From contig CBDUBH010000036.1 in the NCBI GenBank assembly GCA_965365345.1, positions 1-33,606 of the forward strand: 33,606 nucleotides of DNA. The letters are read 5' to 3'. This document shows positions 31,389-33,606 of this stretch, in pieces (within the stretch, counting starts at the first letter, position 1; every line of letters begins with the position of its first letter). This stretch comes from CBDUBH01 sp965365345 (GTDB lineage Bacteria > Bacteroidota > Ignavibacteria > Ignavibacteriales > SURF-24). Below the pieces are notes generated by a model. The model was not told the DNA's origin. It saw only the letters and a program-made list of their open reading frames with translations, and did not search any database. The position numbers and the translations under genes are program-made.

Positions 31389-32351
31389 ATGCCGCTTACC
31401 AAATTAGATAAGGCTTCCGTAATTGCAATTAAAGATTGTATGAATGTAAAAAAGAAAGAAAGAATTTTGGTTGTAACCGATGAGAATAAAAGAAAAATCG
31501 GACTTTCACTTTATGAAAATGCTATAAGATTAGGTTATGAAACCTTACTGATTGAAATGAAATCACGTGAATATAACGGTGAAGAGCCCCCTAAAGATGT
31601 TGCGGATCTTATGTTAAAATATGATGTAGTTTTTTGTCCGCTTACAAAATCAGTTACACATACCGATGCAAGAAGAAATGCTTCTGCAAACGGAGTTCGT
31701 GTTGCAACTTTTCCTGGAATTACAGAAGAAGTTATGATTCGCGGACTTAACGCCGATTATAAAAAAATTGCAGCTCTAAGTATTAAACTAAAAAAGATCT
31801 TTGAAAAAACAAAAATTGTTAGAGTTACTTCTCCTGCTGGCACTGATATTACAATGGATATTACCGGCAGAACCGCTTATGCAAGCAAAGGTTTGTTCCA
31901 TAAAAAAGGAGAGAGCGGAAACTTACCAACCGGCGAAACTTTCGTTGCTCCTTTAGAAGGAACATCCGAAGGAGTTGTTGTTGTTGATGGTTCGATGGCG
32001 GGACTTGGAATGATAGAAAATGCTAAAATAAAAATTAAAGTTGAAAAGGGATATGCAACAGAAATTACCGGCGGAAAAGAAGCAAAAAAATTAAAAGAAC
32101 TTTTAGACAAGCACGGAAAAGATGCAAGCAATGTTGCTGAATTTGGAATCGGAACTAACGACAAAGCTAAGTTAAGCGGAATACTTTTGGAAGATGAAAA
32201 AGTTTTAGGAACAATTCATATTGCTTTCGGTGATAATAAATCCATGGGCGGAAGTGTTGGTGTTGCAAGTCACTTAGATGGTTTAGTCAAAAAACCCACA
32301 GTTTATTTCGATGGAAAAATAATTATGAAAGACGGAAAATTACTTGTGTAA
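31389..32351 (+). CDS. M29-like leucyl aminopeptidase
   Basis: A 320-residue metallopeptidase-like protein. It matches the M29 (AmpS/NicX-like) C-terminal pattern: NLPTGETFVAPLEGTSEG with Glu183, FGIGTN preceded by Glu251, the LLEDEKVLGTIHIAFGDN segment (Glu268, Asp269, His277) and a HLDG motif (His295, Asp297). These residues supply the zinc or iron site in the family. The N-terminus (SVIAIKDCMNVKKKERILVVTDE) is the usual one for the shorter group. The enzyme probably removes N-terminal residues from peptides; the related NicX ring-opening dioxygenase has a different chemistry, so the name is given with some caution. GAGG is 5 nt before the ATG. A terminator follows. Confidence 0.83.
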   Translation: MPLTKLDKASVIAIKDCMNVKKKERILVVTDENKRKIGLSLYENAIRLGYETLLIEMKSREYNGEEPPKDVADLMLKYDVVFCPLTKSVTHTDARRNASANGVRVATFPGITEEVMIRGLNADYKKIAALSIKLKKIFEKTKIVRVTSPAGTDITMDITGRTAYASKGLFHKKGESGNLPTGETFVAPLEGTSEGVVVVDGSMAGLGMIENAKIKIKVEKGYATEITGGKEAKKLKELLDKHGKDASNVAEFGIGTNDKAKLSGILLEDEKVLGTIHIAFGDNKSMGGSVGVASHLDGLVKKPTVYFDGKIIMKDGKLLV

Positions 32352-32374
32352 TAAAATCTAAATTTGTACAAATA

Positions 32375-32414
32375 AAAATAATCCCCTTTGTTTCAAAAGG
32401 GGATTATTTTTTTT
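32375..32414 (+). terminator. Strong Rho-independent terminator after the aminopeptidase gene
   Basis: A perfect 15-bp stem (AAAATAATCCCCTTT and AAAGGGGATTATTTT) with a 6-nt loop is followed by T residues to 32414. The A-rich left flank means it could also stop transcription from the - strand carboxylase gene, which ends at 32545. Confidence 0.88.
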
Positions 32415-32544
32415 AAATATTTTTTTCAAAATAAGTGAAATTATTTAAAATTTCTTGAAAAGTTTAACTGCAAATCAAAAAGCTGAGTAAAAATTTCAAA
32501 ACGATTTTTAATCCAATTCTATATTTGTAATCTTAAATTCAATA

Positions 32545-33606
32545 TTACGTTTGAATAACTCCCGGATTAAATTTTTTCATTTCGGGATTATTATTTGAAA
32601 CTTCTATTGCCATTGAAATATATTCGCGGGTTAAAGCAGGATCAATTATATCATCAACCCAAAGTCTGGATGCAGCATAAAGCGGAGTACTTTTTTCTTC
32701 GTAAGATTTTTCAATTTCGTGAAGCAATTTTTTCTTTTCTGCTTCACTTAAATGCTTATCATCTTTTTCAACTTGTTTTAATTTTATGTTAAGTAAAGTG
32801 TTACTTGCCTGCGAACCGCCCATTACGGAAATTTTAGAATTCGGATAAGCAAAAATAAATCTTGGGTCATACGCTTTTCCGCACATCGCGTAATTTCCGG
32901 CACCGTAGCTGTTTCCGGTAATTATTGTAATTTTTGGCACAACCGAATTTGCAACCGCATTTACCATTTTTGCGCCATCCTTAATAATACCGCCATGTTC
33001 AGCGCGGCTTCCGACCATAAAACCTGTTACATCCTGCAAAAATACAAGCGGAATTTTTTTCTGATTGCAATTCATTATAAATCTTGCTGATTTATCTGCG
33101 CTATCAGAATAAATCACTCCGCCGATCTGCATCTCACCTTTTGCTGATTTTACAATTGATCTTTGATTTGCAACAATGCCAACAGACCAACCATCAATTC
33201 TCGCATAAGCAGTAATTATTGTTTTTCCAAATCCTGCTTTATATTCATCAATCTCTGAATTATCAACTATACGGGCGATAAGTTCGTACATATCAAACTG
33301 TTTTGTGGCACTTTCGGGAATGATTCCGTAAATTTCTTTCGGATCAAAAAGCGGAGGCTTACTTTCAACTCTGTTAAAATTTGCTTTTTCTTTTTCCCCG
33401 GATTTTTCTACCAGACTTCTAATTTGATCAAGACATTCTTCATCATTTTTCATAATGTAATCAGTAACGCCTGAAATATTTGATTGAACAAAAGCGCCGC
33501 CGAGCTGTTCATTTTCAATGTTCTCGCCGATTGCTGCTTTTACCAAATGACTTCCCGCAAGAAAGACAGAGCCGCTTTTTTCAACTATCAAAGCTTCATC
33601 ACTCAT
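32545..33606 (-). CDS. Acyl-CoA carboxylase carboxyltransferase (beta) subunit, C-terminal part
   Basis: The 353 visible residues are the C-terminal two-thirds of a biotin-dependent carboxyltransferase; the 5' end is beyond the window. The apparent first Met belongs to the conserved 'PAMSDEA' stretch, so it is not the start. LVKAAIGENIENEQLGGA, FLQDVTGFMVGSRAEHGGIIKDGAKMV, GNSYGAGNYAMCGKAYDPRF and the FAYPNSKISVMGGSQAS segment match methylcrotonyl-CoA carboxylase beta subunits (leucine breakdown) more closely than propionyl-CoA carboxylase; that assignment is by motif and could be wrong. It transfers carboxylate from biotin to the acyl-CoA. No alpha subunit is visible. Confidence 0.9.
   Translation of the reverse strand: MSDEALIVEKSGSVFLAGSHLVKAAIGENIENEQLGGAFVQSNISGVTDYIMKNDEECLDQIRSLVEKSGEKEKANFNRVESKPPLFDPKEIYGIIPESATKQFDMYELIARIVDNSEIDEYKAGFGKTIITAYARIDGWSVGIVANQRSIVKSAKGEMQIGGVIYSDSADKSARFIMNCNQKKIPLVFLQDVTGFMVGSRAEHGGIIKDGAKMVNAVANSVVPKITIITGNSYGAGNYAMCGKAYDPRFIFAYPNSKISVMGGSQASNTLLNIKLKQVEKDDKHLSEAEKKKLLHEIEKSYEEKSTPLYAASRLWVDDIIDPALTREYISMAIEVSNNNPEMKKFNPGVIQT

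Noticed and set aside
32520..32527. A TATATTTG box on the + strand, sharing CTATATTTGTAATC with the OPT promoter region
   Set aside because: It points toward the 3' end of a convergent gene with no + strand gene after it, and no -35 box is seen. It is probably chance or a short repeat.
1..33606. CRISPR arrays, tRNA or rRNA genes, integrases, transposases, toxin-antitoxin pairs and phage genes
   Set aside because: I looked in all gaps and frames and found no regularly spaced repeats, cloverleaf-like segments or matching protein motifs. The gaps are short and AT-rich.

Overview
The window is an AT-rich, gene-dense stretch of bacterial chromosome with about 37 protein genes, two of them cut by the window edges. 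I see no rRNA, tRNA, CRISPR array, insertion sequence or prophage. Gene content, low GC, lipoproteins of the DUF6263 type, SLBB-type export proteins and TAnnTTTG-like boxes upstream of several genes suggest the Bacteroidota/Chlorobi/Ignavibacteria group, most likely an Ignavibacteria-like organism. That placement is an inference from gene content, not from a marker tree.

Layout. 1-3306 (+): the end of a GTP cyclohydrolase II gene with its terminator, then an agmatinase-family enzyme, an NfeD-type membrane serine protease and an unrecognised tail-anchored protein. 3386-11263 (-): a lone lipoprotein; sucD-ndk; a purS-purQ-tatA-gatA run; and a tight run of a PurC-like protein, psd and pssA (phosphatidylethanolamine synthesis). 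11385-20381 (+): ybaB and recR, then a closely packed run of methyltransferase, two related lipoproteins, ftsX and a small surface-polysaccharide block (SLBB export protein, Wzz-like protein, UDP-glucuronate decarboxylase, MurJ-like flippase). 20476-22594 (-): groES-groEL with terminator, CIRCE operator and a consensus sigma-70 promoter. 22795-25087 (+): CPBP membrane protein, pdxJ and a TIGR02757-family protein. 25255-32351 (+): a peptide-use neighbourhood with an OPT oligopeptide transporter, a stand-alone PqqD-like protein, PepD dipeptidase, an MFS carrier resembling the MFSD1 dipeptide transporter, a predicted beta-barrel protein and an M29-like aminopeptidase. 32545-33606 (-): the C-terminal part of an acyl-CoA (methylcrotonyl-CoA type) carboxylase beta subunit.

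Most of the window is housekeeping. The points that merit a second look are a full-length PurC-fold protein that has lost nearly all SAICAR-synthetase active-site motifs and sits in the psd-pssA operon; the peptide-use neighbourhood with an orphan peptide-binding (PqqD/RRE-like) protein and an MFSD1-like carrier; a histone-H1-like Lys/Ser/Ala tail on SucD; and a dispersed-repeat-like hairpin that appears to supply the Shine-Dalgarno sequence of the MFS gene. Several complexes are represented by one subunit only (sucD without sucC, gatA without gatB/C, ftsX without ftsE, purSQ without purL), so partners must be encoded elsewhere.
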